The position numbers and the translations under genes were made by a program. Below, one piece after another: positions 1-8,531 of a DNA stretch of 64,000 bases. The notes beneath the pieces were generated by a model. The model was not told where the DNA came from and did not search any database. It saw only the letters and a list, made by a program, of their open reading frames with translations. This stretch comes from Aculops lycopersici (Eukaryota > Arthropoda > Arachnida > Trombidiformes > Eriophyidae), in assembly GCA_015350385.1 (NCBI GenBank), contig WNKI01000002.1, forward strand, positions 870,491 through 934,490. The letters run 5' to 3'. Within the stretch, counting starts at the first letter, position 1, and each line of letters begins with the position of its first letter.

Positions 1-66
1 GAGAGAAGAGAGAAGAGAGAAGAGAGAAGAGAAAGAGCAAGAGCAAGAGCAAGAGCAAGAGCAAAG
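1..66. repeat. GA-rich simple repeat
   Basis: Degenerate purine tract: GAGAGAA-type units pass into repeated GAGCAA units. The tract is cut by the window edge, so its full length is unknown. Confidence 0.9.
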
Positions 67-865
67 AATAGAAAGTCGCGCTCTCGGCTCGCTGGCTGAA
101 TAGATAGATAGCTAACCTAAAGCTGACCGGCCGACCTAAAGTTGGCAATAGCCGCGTCCGAATGTCCAGCGTACACGCGCAACGAGCTTGCCAGTCGCTA
201 GCTCGGGAAGCCAGGAACGCGTGCCGCCCAAGCAACAGCAACAGCGACCAGTAGGTGGACAGGCCGACCTGGCTCTCGTTGTGGTGGTCGTCTTCGTTTA
301 AACAGGCAGGCGAAGGCATGGGCACGCACGCGCCTGTTGCGTAACGACATGCGATCGCGCTGGTCAGCAGGTAGAGCTAACGACGAACCGACAAAGCAGC
401 CGCCTGGCTAACCCGCTCGAGCCAGCGGCTATAAAGAGCACTCGGCCAAACTAATGCGCGCAGCACGTAAACATCCAATCCGATCCAATGTGATCAAAGC
501 CGTCGGTTTCAATGGCGGCCGGTTCGCTTGGTTCGATGTCGTCTTTGTTGTTGTTGTTGGTCGCTAAAGCGCGACAGGTAACTAAAACTCGCCTCGCATA
601 TATTTGGTTAGCTCGTTGTTGCTATTCTCTCGCCGGTCAACGTTGTTGCCTTCGCCCAAGCCACAGAGCTCGAGCTTCACCCAGCCTAGCTTGGCCAGGC
701 TAACTCTAAGGGAAGCAAGCAAGTTGGCCAGAAACAACACCTTTGGGCGCTTACCTGTCGTCCCTTGGCTTTGCTCGCGCGCCAAATCACACACAACCTG
801 TCGGCTGTGAAGTCAAGCTTAGAACGGCAATGGACATGCTAACTGTTGCTCGCTCGTGCTAGAAA

Positions 866-909
866 CTAGCTTGCCAACTGACCACTCAGTGGGTTAGCCG
901 GCAAGCTAG
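866..909. other. perfect 10-bp inverted repeat with inner stem
   Basis: Arms CTAGCTTGCC (866-875) and GGCAAGCTAG (900-909) are exact reverse complements. The 24-nt interior holds a second short stem (CCACT-C-AGTGG), so a single strand could fold into a stacked hairpin. No coding context. The same arm word recurs at 1249-1270. Confidence 0.6.
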
Positions 910-1248
910 CGAGTTATCCGACGAAACCGGGCGGCGGAAAGGAAGCGGCACTCCGACGTCTGGAGAGGAAAGAGAGTCATTGTAGTTGCAGTGGTTGCCG
1001 TCCGATTTGCCGGTTAGCTTGCTTTAGCTAACTGGCTGGATTTACAGTCAGCTACATATAACGTCGAGCATAGCTGACAGTGGTGCCTGAATCCGGTGCC
1101 CGAAATCGCGAGCCTAAATCGGTCAGCTTGGGCTATAGCTTGGGCGCGAGCGAGTTAACTCTTGTCGGCTTGTGTGTCGGCCAAACACATACACGCACCT
1201 ACCTGTACTGCTCGTCAAGTTCACCACGCTCCCGTTGTTGGCCAACTT

Positions 1249-1270
1249 GGCAAGCTAATGCTAGCTTGCC
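1249..1270. other. perfect 9-bp hairpin, 4-nt loop
   Basis: GGCAAGCTA (1249-1257), loop ATGC, then TAGCTTGCC (1262-1270). It uses the same arm sequence as the inverted repeat at 866-909. Function unknown. Confidence 0.6.
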
Positions 1271-1565
1271 GATCGGCTATTAAAACTGGGCGCGCAAATG
1301 AGCGGCGGTATTCGTAAGTGCAACTTCGACGGCGGCCACGACGGGGAGTCGACTGGCCGCTTCCATTCCCCTTTCGGCTCGTCTGTACGGCGCGCGGTGG
1401 TTTTGCCGCAAAACAGCCAAGTTTGTTAGTCTTGTCTCTTAACTGGAGTTGTGTTGCTAATATTCACTTGGCAGTGGAATTGATGCAGTTAACTGCTCAT
1501 ACTTTGGGACGAAGACGAATCTGTGTAGCCTTGACAGTGCTTTGGCGTGTAAGTGGACGCTCGCA

Positions 1566-1573
1566 TATAAATA
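1566..1573 (+). promoter_or_regulatory. TATA box upstream of tRNA-Gln
   Basis: TATAAATA ends 33 bases before the first base of the tRNA-Gln gene. Pol III start sites usually lie a few bases before the mature 5' end, so this would sit about 25-30 bases upstream of initiation, where TFIIIB contacts DNA. tRNA-Lys has a TATA run at the same distance. Role inferred from position. Confidence 0.5.
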
Positions 1574-1605
1574 GGCAGTGTTAGCCGGCTGTCAGTATGA
1601 GCCTG

Positions 1606-1679
1606 AGCCTACGTAGTGTAATGGCTATCACCCTGGACTTTGAATCCAGTAATCCAAGTTCGAATCTTGGCGTGGGCTA
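1606..1679 (+). tRNA. tRNA-Gln(TTG): tRNA-Gln (TTG anticodon)
   Basis: Cloverleaf read by eye: acceptor stem AGCCTAC (1606-1612) pairs with GTGGGCT (1672-1678) through one T-G pair, followed by discriminator A. The anticodon arm CTGGA-CTTTGAA-TCCAG places TTG at positions 34-36. The T arm contains GTTCGAATC. The overall sequence resembles animal tRNA-Gln genes. No intron. An eight-T run follows directly as a Pol III terminator, and a TATA box lies 33 bases upstream. Confidence 0.93.
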
Positions 1680-3523
1680 ATTTTTTTTCTTTTTGCAAAA
1701 AATTTTGCAGCCACCATAGAGACTCTCTAGCAGACTAATTGGTGTGCTGAGTATGTGCGCACTAATTCGAGTTCATATTGACTAAATAAATCGCACTAAT
1801 TAAACAAATTCTCATGCCATCACAAGGGAAATCGCACTTGAGAGTGCACTGCGCAAAAAGAGTGCATCGTTATGTGGAGCAGTGGCGGTAGCAGCGGCGG
1901 CGAGTGTCAGAGCAGGAAAAATTTGGCCCCTCGCTCGCGAATCGCGATACAAGTTACAAGTACAGTAAATCGATATAACGTCCAGGATTAAAAGCTCCAA
2001 TTTTTGCGCTAAAGTAGGAGCAAGCAATGCAGCAGCAACAGCAACATCAACATTCGAAATGCGATTGGAATTTCGTCTTGATTTCCTCGTTTTGTTTAGG
2101 AAGTACTAGAGGAGGTGGACGCGCGTTGCGTTCGTTGAATCATCAGGTGTTTGTGTTGCCGGCTTACTTTATTGATGATGCCCATCGGCCATTCGATGGC
2201 TCCGTTCAGTGGCTTAAGTGGCTCGTCGTGGTCGTCGTTGGCCACGACCAAGTTCTTTCCTCGTTTTTGTCGGATTTCGACGACGACGACGGAGATGATG
2301 ATGATGATGATTCCTATGACGACACTCGAGGTGCAATCTGGAATTAGAGGAGTGGGAGGTAGTAAAAAGTTGGGGAAAATTCTTTTGTTACAGAGAAATA
2401 GTTTACTGGGATTCGTCTCTCTGTTTTTATTGATTTTTGCTTGATGCTGGCGACATAATTCAGAGAGGAAACACTGAATTATAATGCTCGACTCAACTCT
2501 CGCAATCGACAACGACAAGCGCAGTGAACTTTGCGGCCACTAGAGTTACCTAGAATTACCTAGGAGCTACCACCAAGTAGATTGGCGACCAGATGAGCAG
2601 CAGCAGCAAAATAGTAACAGAAAATAACAAAAAATCAAATAACATAACACACAGGAGCCCAGCATCATAACGCGCGCCGGCGAGATGTCGGCCATGATAA
2701 TGTGAGGTCAGATGATGCTTTGGGAGGCGAGGGGGCAGAAAGTGCCCAGCAATCGGCAGTCTACCGTAAGAGCCGTCCGCCGATGCTGATGCTCAGGCCG
2801 CGAGAAGTGCAACTGGTGGTTGCGGTGGTGGTGCCAATATCGTCGCGGTCTACGTCTCGTTGCGTTGGAGGCTCTTATTCTTCTTCTTCTCTTTATATTG
2901 TTGCTCAAACTAGAATACTTACGCTTACAAAACACCAACTTGTGGCATTCTTTCGTTAGCTAGAGAAGGAGAGAGAACCGATGAAACGAGCAACAGCAAA
3001 CAAAACCACCAACTCTGGCAGACCAATAAAGAGGCCAGAGATTCCGTTTCATCTTTGGCGCTTCGCGAAAAAGGGCAAGGGAGAAGTATATGCGGCGCCC
3101 CTTGTCGTCCTGTGCACCACTAGGCCCCGGTTATTCACGTTCACACGCTTTATTTCTCCTCCTGTATGTCAATTGTTGTTATGTTGCAACAGGGAAATTA
3201 GTGCACGTACCTCTGCTTTGCCAGCCGACAATTGGAAAGTTCCCCTAGCAAATGTTCTACTTCAACTTATTTTATATTTTGTGTGCCCTACCACCAACTA
3301 GCTCAATACACAATAGTTGAGCAGCGCATCAATTTATGACCATGTCTACTGCATGCGCACCATCAATACCTATACATTGTTATGGTAAAGCAAATGAGAG
3401 AGAGAGAAGAAAGGAAATGAATTTGTGATGAGAGAGTCTGTGTGTAATTCACCGGCGAGTTTCGCGGAGGGTGAACGCGCGATTTTTGTGTGGAATGATA
3501 AAAAAAAATCGAAAAATTAAGTG
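1680..3523. other. gene-free stretch between tRNA genes
   Basis: No supportable coding gene. The longest open frame, on the minus strand at about 2096-2518, starts only at a TTG, and its apparent hydrophobic stretch is produced by a GAC/GAT trinucleotide repeat at 2279-2310. Several CT/GA and CAG-like simple tracts occur. Confidence 0.5.
1681..1688 (+). terminator. Pol III terminator of tRNA-Gln
   Basis: A run of eight T residues starts two bases after the discriminator base of tRNA-Gln. T runs of four or more end RNA polymerase III transcripts. Confidence 0.8.
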
Positions 3524-3596
3524 CGCCCAACGTGGGGCTCGAACCCACGACCCTGAGATTAAGAGTCTCATGCTCTACCGACTGAGCTAGCCGGGC
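3524..3596 (-). tRNA. tRNA-Lys(CTT): tRNA-Lys (CTT anticodon)
   Basis: Minus-strand cloverleaf of 73 nt without intron. Acceptor stem GCCCGGC pairs with GTTGGGC (two G-T pairs), discriminator G. The D arm has the standard TAGCTCAGTCGGTAGAGCA form, the anticodon loop is ACTCTTAAT with CTT at 34-36, and the T arm contains GGTTCGAGCCC. A T5 run follows within 10 bases as Pol III terminator. A TATA run lies 33 bases upstream. It is divergent from tRNA-Ala. Confidence 0.95.
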
Positions 3597-3628
3597 AACT
3601 GCACATGAACACTGAAGGCATTTGTGTG

Positions 3629-3637
3629 TATATATAT
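3629..3637 (-). promoter_or_regulatory. TATA box upstream of tRNA-Lys
   Basis: TATATATAT lies 33-41 bases upstream of the tRNA-Lys 5' end at 3596. This is the same offset as the TATAAATA of tRNA-Gln, which suggests an external TATA element for Pol III. Inferred from position. Confidence 0.45.
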
Positions 3638-3795
3638 TTCTCAATTAATTTCAGCATATCCCATACACAAACTCAGCAGTGCAATTTCACGCAGGTGTGA
3701 GTATGTCGGCTATCTACAATGTAAAAATACATCGAGTGGACAGCTGAAAAGCGGCTCGATTCATAAATGCCACAGACCGCATTCCATTCATGAAA

Positions 3796-3868
3796 GGGGA
3801 TCTAGCTCAGTTGGTAGAGCGCTTCCTTAGCATGGAAGAGGTCTTGAGTTCGAATCTCAAGTTCTCCA
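3796..3868 (+). tRNA. tRNA-Ala(AGC): tRNA-Ala (AGC anticodon)
   Basis: 73-nt cloverleaf: acceptor GGGGATC with GTTCTCC (one T-T mismatch), D arm TAGCTCAGTTGGTAGAGCG, anticodon arm CTTCC-TTAGCAT-GGAAG with AGC at 34-36, T arm containing GAGTTCGAATCTC, discriminator A. A T6 run follows three bases later. An AT-rich word (ATAAAT, 3763-3768) lies about 30 bases upstream, a weaker match than the TATA boxes of tRNA-Gln and tRNA-Lys. Confidence 0.94.
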
Positions 3869-3944
3869 CACTTTTTTAAATTTTTCCACCAGCCCGAGAT
3901 CCCGTTACTCTTTTTCTAACTAGCCTTTTTGCTGAATTGCTTAC

Positions 3945-3972
3945 AGGTGGCCGGTGTATCGGCCGGCCACCT
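3945..3972. other. perfect 10-bp GC-rich hairpin
   Basis: AGGTGGCCGG (3945-3954) and CCGGCCACCT (3963-3972) are exact reverse complements separated by 8 bases. It lies 77 bases after tRNA-Ala and past that gene's T-run terminator, in otherwise AT-rich sequence. No coding role seen. Confidence 0.6.
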
Positions 3973-4325
3973 CTTGGATATTTTTCTGTAGCGAACTGTA
4001 TTTCTTTATTCTCTAGCCGCATACTGGAAACGAGCTCATATTTTTCTTTTTTCTCTCATTCACTATCGTTAGTCCAGAAACCAATAAACAAATGGGCATG
4101 ATATTTCTTTTCAATTGATACTTGACGACTTTCTCACTGATCAATTTCATCGCATCATATTCGTCCAAGAATGACAACACAAATATTGACACCCTGAAGA
4201 CGTCGTCGCCGAAGAGAGTTTGGCATGTGCTGACATTGAACTACAGTAGGTGTCACTTCCGCTAGACGCTTCGTCTGTGTGGACACCGACTTCCACTCTG
4301 GAGAGTACGAGCTTCATCTTGCTGC

Positions 4326-4817
4326 TCATCGTTGAGTGAAAGGAAGAGCATTCATCAACGAGTTATCCTGCTATCACCATAGAGACAGATGAGGTTAAAG
4401 GGAGAAAATTCAGTGGCTGCACGCCTTTTGACTGATCGAAATTTGCAAAACACGGGGCGAAATACATAATTTGACATCTGGATCTCTGGAGCTGGTTTCA
4501 TTATTACCTGCACAAGAACAGGATATACAAGTGGAGGTTTCTCCTCAATTTCGATCCTCGACAAATAAGGAAGGCAGGAAAAACGATAGCTGCTGACTAA
4601 AGGGCTGCAAAGACAGGGACTAACTACAATACACAGAGTTATTGGCATGGCCCGCTTACAAACAAACTAGTCTTCTTGTGGTAATATTTTGCCGCTGTTC
4701 ACTTGGTCTCGCCAAGTTAAATGACTCATAGGTTTTTATATTTCCAAATATTACTGTTAAAAAGAAACAAAACACAATAGCGGCAGTAGCAATAACGGCT
4801 ACAGCAATAGTATCCAT
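4326..4817 (-). CDS. possible small single-pass membrane protein, 3 exons
   Basis: Tentative model; I do not recognise the protein. Exon 1 (4817-4660) begins MDTIAVAV and has one strongly hydrophobic segment at about residues 3-24, as in a signal anchor. A 55-nt intron (4659-4605, GTAAGC...TTTGCAG) joins exon 2 (4604-4508) in frame. A second 140-nt intron (4507-4368, GTAATA...AGCAG) joins a 14-codon exon 3 ending at a TGA. An upstream in-frame ATG at 4949 would add 44 residues. Evidence is limited to the in-frame splice junctions and the membrane segment. If intron 2 is retained, the frame runs instead to about 4355. It lies head-to-head with the sugar transporter gene. Confidence 0.3.
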
Positions 4818-5286
4818 GTTACAACTTATTTCTATAAACTCATTATATGGCAACCAATCGCAACTAGAAACACTTCCACCTAGTAACTTTAAAAAGTTTG
4901 CTACTTCAAACGCCCAGTAACAATATTTACGGAGCTCAACTGTTACCATGGGCCACGAATCGAATCAAATCTACAGCATTAGCTCTATTTAGCTCGAACT
5001 TGATGTGGAACAATCGACATCCGAGACCCACGAGGAGAACTTATCATGATCAAATACTCATCATTTGCAGACAGATGTAATTGTGTATATATATATATTG
5101 CAAATGCATAAAGAGTTGCATTAGCTGATATTTATGAAAGAGAAGCACAACGAAAGACTGAGATCAATAGTAATACGAACAAATTTAGAAACTAAATCAA
5201 TAAGTGTGAACTCAATTGAACTAAGATAAGAATAAGAACTTGAAATACTCATAGGAAACAAAGTCAGTAAAACAACTAGCATCAGA
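4818..5286. other. upstream region of the sugar transporter
   Basis: No coding gene seen apart from a possible 44-residue N-terminal extension of the minus-strand model (to 4949). It contains a TATATATA run at 5086-5098, about 190 bases before the transporter ATG. Confidence 0.4.
5086..5098 (+). promoter_or_regulatory. possible TATA element of the glucose transporter
   Basis: An alternating TA run lies about 190 bases upstream of the transporter start codon. It could be a TATA box or only a TA microsatellite; nothing else fixes the start of transcription. Confidence 0.25.
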
Positions 5287-6909
5287 ATGTCTGAAGGATT
5301 GACACCCATGTTGGTGTTTGCCATTTTTTCCGCCGTCTTGGGTATGTTCCAATTTGGATTCAATACAGGAGTTATAAATGCACCCCAGAAAGTTTTGGAA
5401 GAATTTATAGCAAATATATACAAGAATAGAACTGGCAATTGGATTAGCGAGGAGCTAAGAGATATCATTTGGTCCTTAGCTGTGAGTATATTTGCCATTG
5501 GTGGCATGATTGGAGGAATAACTGCACCCACTGTAGCCAATAGGTTTGGTAGAAAACGAGGTCTTGTGCTGAACAACTCGGTTGCCATATTTGGTGTGAC
5601 ACTTATGACATTGAGCAGATGGACCGAGAGTATTGAGTGTCTCATAATTGGAAGATTCTTTATCGGTCTCAATTGTGGCTTAAACACTGCATTAGTTCCC
5701 ATGTATCTAACTGAGATCGCAACTGTAAATCTACGCGGTGCACTAGGTACCGTCAGCCAGTTGGGTGTTACAGTTGGCTTGTTGTTTTCCCAAATACTTG
5801 GTCTTAACTCTCTGCTTGGCAGCAAGGAGCTTTGGCCCTATTTATTTGGCTTTGCATTTGTTCCAGCAATTTTGCAACTTATAACGCTGCCCTTTTGTCC
5901 GGAAAGTCCAAGATACTTGCTTCTGACTAAGGGACGAACTGGCGAGGCTCGATTGGCCTTGAGAAAACTAAGGGCAAGTTCAGATATTGAGGACGACATG
6001 GAAGAGATGAGAGCCGAAGAACGAGCCCAGGAGGAGGAGGTAAGGAAATATGGAAAGTTGGACTCGATCAAGGAGTTGTTTATCCATCCATGGCTAAGAG
6101 CGCCTCTTATTATCGGTATTATGATGCAATTGTCGCAACAACTATCAGGTATAAATGCAATTTTTTACTATTCAACAGACATCTTCCTGTCGGCCGCCGA
6201 CCTACCGGAGGCCTACGCAGTATACGCAACAATGGGAGTCGGCGGAACCATGGTTATCATGACACTAGTATCAATTCCCCTCATGGACCGACTTGGTCGT
6301 AGAACCTTGCATCTATGGGGTTTGGGTGGTATGTTCCTGGCAAGCATCTTTCTCACCATTTCTCTATTGGTCAAGTTCCTCTATGATTGGATGAAATACA
6401 TCAGTGTGGCCAGCATTCTATTTTACACCTCATTCTTTGGCATTGGACCAGGGGCTTTACCTTGGATGATCACGGCTGAATTATTCACCCAAGGCACTAG
6501 GCCAGCGGCGATGGCAGTTTCCGTTGTCTTCAATTGGATGGCCAACTTTGCCGTCGGTCTTACATTTCCACTTATGAAACGAGCACTACAAAGTTACCTA
6601 TTTCTTCCATTCACTCTGCTGCTAGCGCTATTTTGGCTGTTCACCTACAGAAGTTTGCCTGAAACAAAAAATCGCACTTTCGAAGAGATAGCAGCACTAT
6701 TTAAACCCATCCAATTAGTTGGGGGCAGTAGCGTTGCACCGGCAGCAGCAGGTGGTTATCCTGATTACGGATGCACAACTACAACCATATTGTCAAATGT
6801 AAATCCATCTCAACAGACGACAGCTCAATCACCAATTGGAACAAACAAATCAAATGTGCCAACAAATAGCCAAAATGGAGATAGAAACGGAGGTCCATTA
6901 AATCGCTAG
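5287..6909 (+). CDS. Glut1: facilitative glucose transporter, GLUT1 type (SLC2 family)
   Basis: 540 residues in one uninterrupted frame; the first in-frame ATG gives the usual short cytoplasmic start MSEGLTP. Family marks in order: an N-glycosylation site NRT at 47 in the long first extracellular loop, GRKRG at about 88-92, GRFFIGLNCG near 122-131, PESPRYLL at 205-212, QLSQQLSGIN at 281-290 in helix 7, LGRRTL near 336-341, GPGALPW at 387-393 and PETKNRTFEEI at 458-468. The QLS motif in helix 7 is typical of class I GLUTs (GLUT1-4), which carry glucose down its gradient across the plasma membrane. Twelve membrane helices are expected. The C-terminal tail of about 65 residues is Gly/Ser/Thr/Asn-rich and poorly conserved. 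Vertebrate orthologues have many introns; this copy has none in the coding sequence. Confidence 0.96.
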   Translation: MSEGLTPMLVFAIFSAVLGMFQFGFNTGVINAPQKVLEEFIANIYKNRTGNWISEELRDIIWSLAVSIFAIGGMIGGITAPTVANRFGRKRGLVLNNSVAIFGVTLMTLSRWTESIECLIIGRFFIGLNCGLNTALVPMYLTEIATVNLRGALGTVSQLGVTVGLLFSQILGLNSLLGSKELWPYLFGFAFVPAILQLITLPFCPESPRYLLLTKGRTGEARLALRKLRASSDIEDDMEEMRAEERAQEEEVRKYGKLDSIKELFIHPWLRAPLIIGIMMQLSQQLSGINAIFYYSTDIFLSAADLPEAYAVYATMGVGGTMVIMTLVSIPLMDRLGRRTLHLWGLGGMFLASIFLTISLLVKFLYDWMKYISVASILFYTSFFGIGPGALPWMITAELFTQGTRPAAMAVSVVFNWMANFAVGLTFPLMKRALQSYLFLPFTLLLALFWLFTYRSLPETKNRTFEEIAALFKPIQLVGGSSVAPAAAGGYPDYGCTTTTILSNVNPSQQTTAQSPIGTNKSNVPTNSQNGDRNGGPLNR

Positions 6910-7829
6910 AATAACCCTCTGACTTAATTCCAACTTGTCTTCGAAGTTTCTGTTCTTTCAAATTCTAGACTTTGAAGGATCCTCGGTCTGTCAGTCTACT
7001 TGACTCTTATTGAATAAACCGCCATAGTAACAAATCCAAACTACCTTTGTCTGTGACCCTTAGCCTTGTTTCTATCTCTAGCTATGATGACTCATTCATA
7101 GGTCTTGCTGCAGTGGCGCAGGTGTAGTTGTTCGAATCTCGGTAGCTACAATGACGAAAGCAGCGGCAGCCGCGGTGGCGACGCCGCCAGTGCAACGGTG
7201 TGCGGCATTCACGTTCATACACGAATCATACAAGCCGCATGACGATCGAGCAAACTTGAAACGCACACGAAAATGCCATCTGATAAACTGTATCAAGAAT
7301 AACCAGACTAAACTAATCAAACTACACTCTATCCGATTGGCCAAACATATCTCTTTCAAAACTCTATTTATCACTCACACCATTTGCTATACCCACATTC
7401 TAGCCCGATAGTATTGAAGCGCAAACCTAAGAATACAAAGCGATAGACTATTAATGTAAACAATCTTGTTATTATGATAATCAACAACATCAATCAAATC
7501 GCTATCATCCATCGATGACATAGATGTGTTCAAATTTGCAGATTTGATATTTGTCTATAACTGTGTTTGTATTTTTTCCACGAAACAAACATATTAACTC
7601 TATTGATTTTAGAAACAACCATATTCTCTTGAAACTTGCCTGCGTTCTTTCGCCGACTTGCGAGTTTAAAAACGTAACAAAAAATACACATTTTAGACCA
7701 ACATCTCATCACACATTACGCATATTTTCAATCGAGTGACTCTATTTAACTCCACAATTATTATTCAGACTCAATTATCTTTGTTATTTTCGTTGCACCA
7801 AGTAAACCAGACCAAATCAAATTTTCACA
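6910..7829. other. intergenic, 3' UTR of GLUT and promoter of UBE2G2
   Basis: No gene supported. It holds the AATAAA at 7013. Near 7105-7140 there are words resembling tRNA A and B boxes, but no cloverleaf forms. The distal half is AT-rich and presumably carries the UBE2G2 promoter and 5' UTR. Confidence 0.5.
7013..7018 (+). promoter_or_regulatory. polyadenylation signal of the glucose transporter
   Basis: AATAAA lies 104 bases after the stop codon of the transporter gene, a reasonable distance for a short 3' UTR. Confidence 0.55.
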
Positions 7830-8327
7830 ATGGCTGGCGCAGCTCTAAGACGCTTGATGCAAGAATATAAACAACTAACTACAAATCCACCTGACGGAAT
7901 CACAGCTGGCCCAATTGATGAAGAGAACTTCTTTGAATGGGAGGCAGTTATTCTTGGTCCCGAGGGCACCTGCTTCGAGGGCGGGCTCTTTTGTGCAAAG
8001 CTAACATTCCCTCACGACTATCCACTTAGTCCGCCAAAGATGCAATTCACAAGCGAGATCTTTCATCCTAATATTTATCCAGATGGTAGAGTTTGTATAT
8101 CAATCCTACACGCCGGCGTTGATCCCATGGGCTACGAGTCGAGCTCTGAACGCTGGTCTCCGGTTCAAAGTGTCGAGAAAGTTCTCTTATCTGTAATATC
8201 AATGTTAGCTGAACCAAATGACGAAAGTGGAGCCAATGTGGATGCGGCAAAAATGTGGCGCGAGGATAGGAAGCAATTCAACAAAATTGCCGATAGGTTG
8301 GTTAGGAAATCTTTGAATTTAGATTGA
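7830..8327 (+). CDS. UBE2G2: ubiquitin-conjugating enzyme E2 G2
   Basis: 165 residues, the same length as vertebrate UBE2G2, with near-identical sequence along the whole UBC fold. The HPN motif is at 79-81 and the catalytic cysteine at 89 in GRVCISILH. The family's acidic insertion after the active site is present (GVDPMGYESSSERWSP, about 96-111), which marks the G/R subclass of E2 enzymes. UBE2G2 takes ubiquitin from E1 and builds Lys48-linked chains with membrane E3 ligases such as gp78 and HRD1 in ER-associated degradation. Single exon; the ATG follows TTTCACA. It converges on ERLEC1, another ER-degradation gene, with 204 bases between the stop codons. Confidence 0.98.
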   Translation: MAGAALRRLMQEYKQLTTNPPDGITAGPIDEENFFEWEAVILGPEGTCFEGGLFCAKLTFPHDYPLSPPKMQFTSEIFHPNIYPDGRVCISILHAGVDPMGYESSSERWSPVQSVEKVLLSVISMLAEPNDESGANVDAAKMWREDRKQFNKIADRLVRKSLNLD

Positions 8328-8531
8328 AATTGATCACAAGTTGTTCGTTGGATCGCCGTATGGTCAGTAGCCCTGTCGACAACTGACAAGGATTCAGGAG
8401 CCAATATTAATATGATAGAAATATAAATATATATCAACTAATACCACAACGACAATCGGAAGCGACGGCAACATTACACCCAACCGTCAGCATCAGATCA
8501 ATATCACACCAAATTAATCTCTTGTTAATCA

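Larger units (their letters stand above)
1..1605. other. gene-free stretch, no supportable CDS
   Basis: I see no convincing coding exon here. Open frames are short, overlap on several strands and resemble no family I know. The stretch is relatively GC-rich and repeats words such as GGCAAGCTA, TTAGCTAAC and GCTAGC. It begins with a GA-rich repeat and contains two perfect hairpins, listed separately. It could be an intron or the flank of a gene lying to the left of the window. Confidence 0.5.

Noticed and set aside
2096..2518. 140-residue minus-strand frame with a hydrophobic segment
   Set aside because: It starts at TTG, and the hydrophobic run is produced by a GAC/GAT microsatellite; no family resemblance.
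5121..5825. 234-residue minus-strand frame
   Set aside because: Shadow of the glucose transporter coding sequence on the other strand.
7105..7145. tRNA-like A and B box words (TGGCGCAGG, GTTCGAATC)
   Set aside because: The boxes are too close together and no acceptor or anticodon stem forms.
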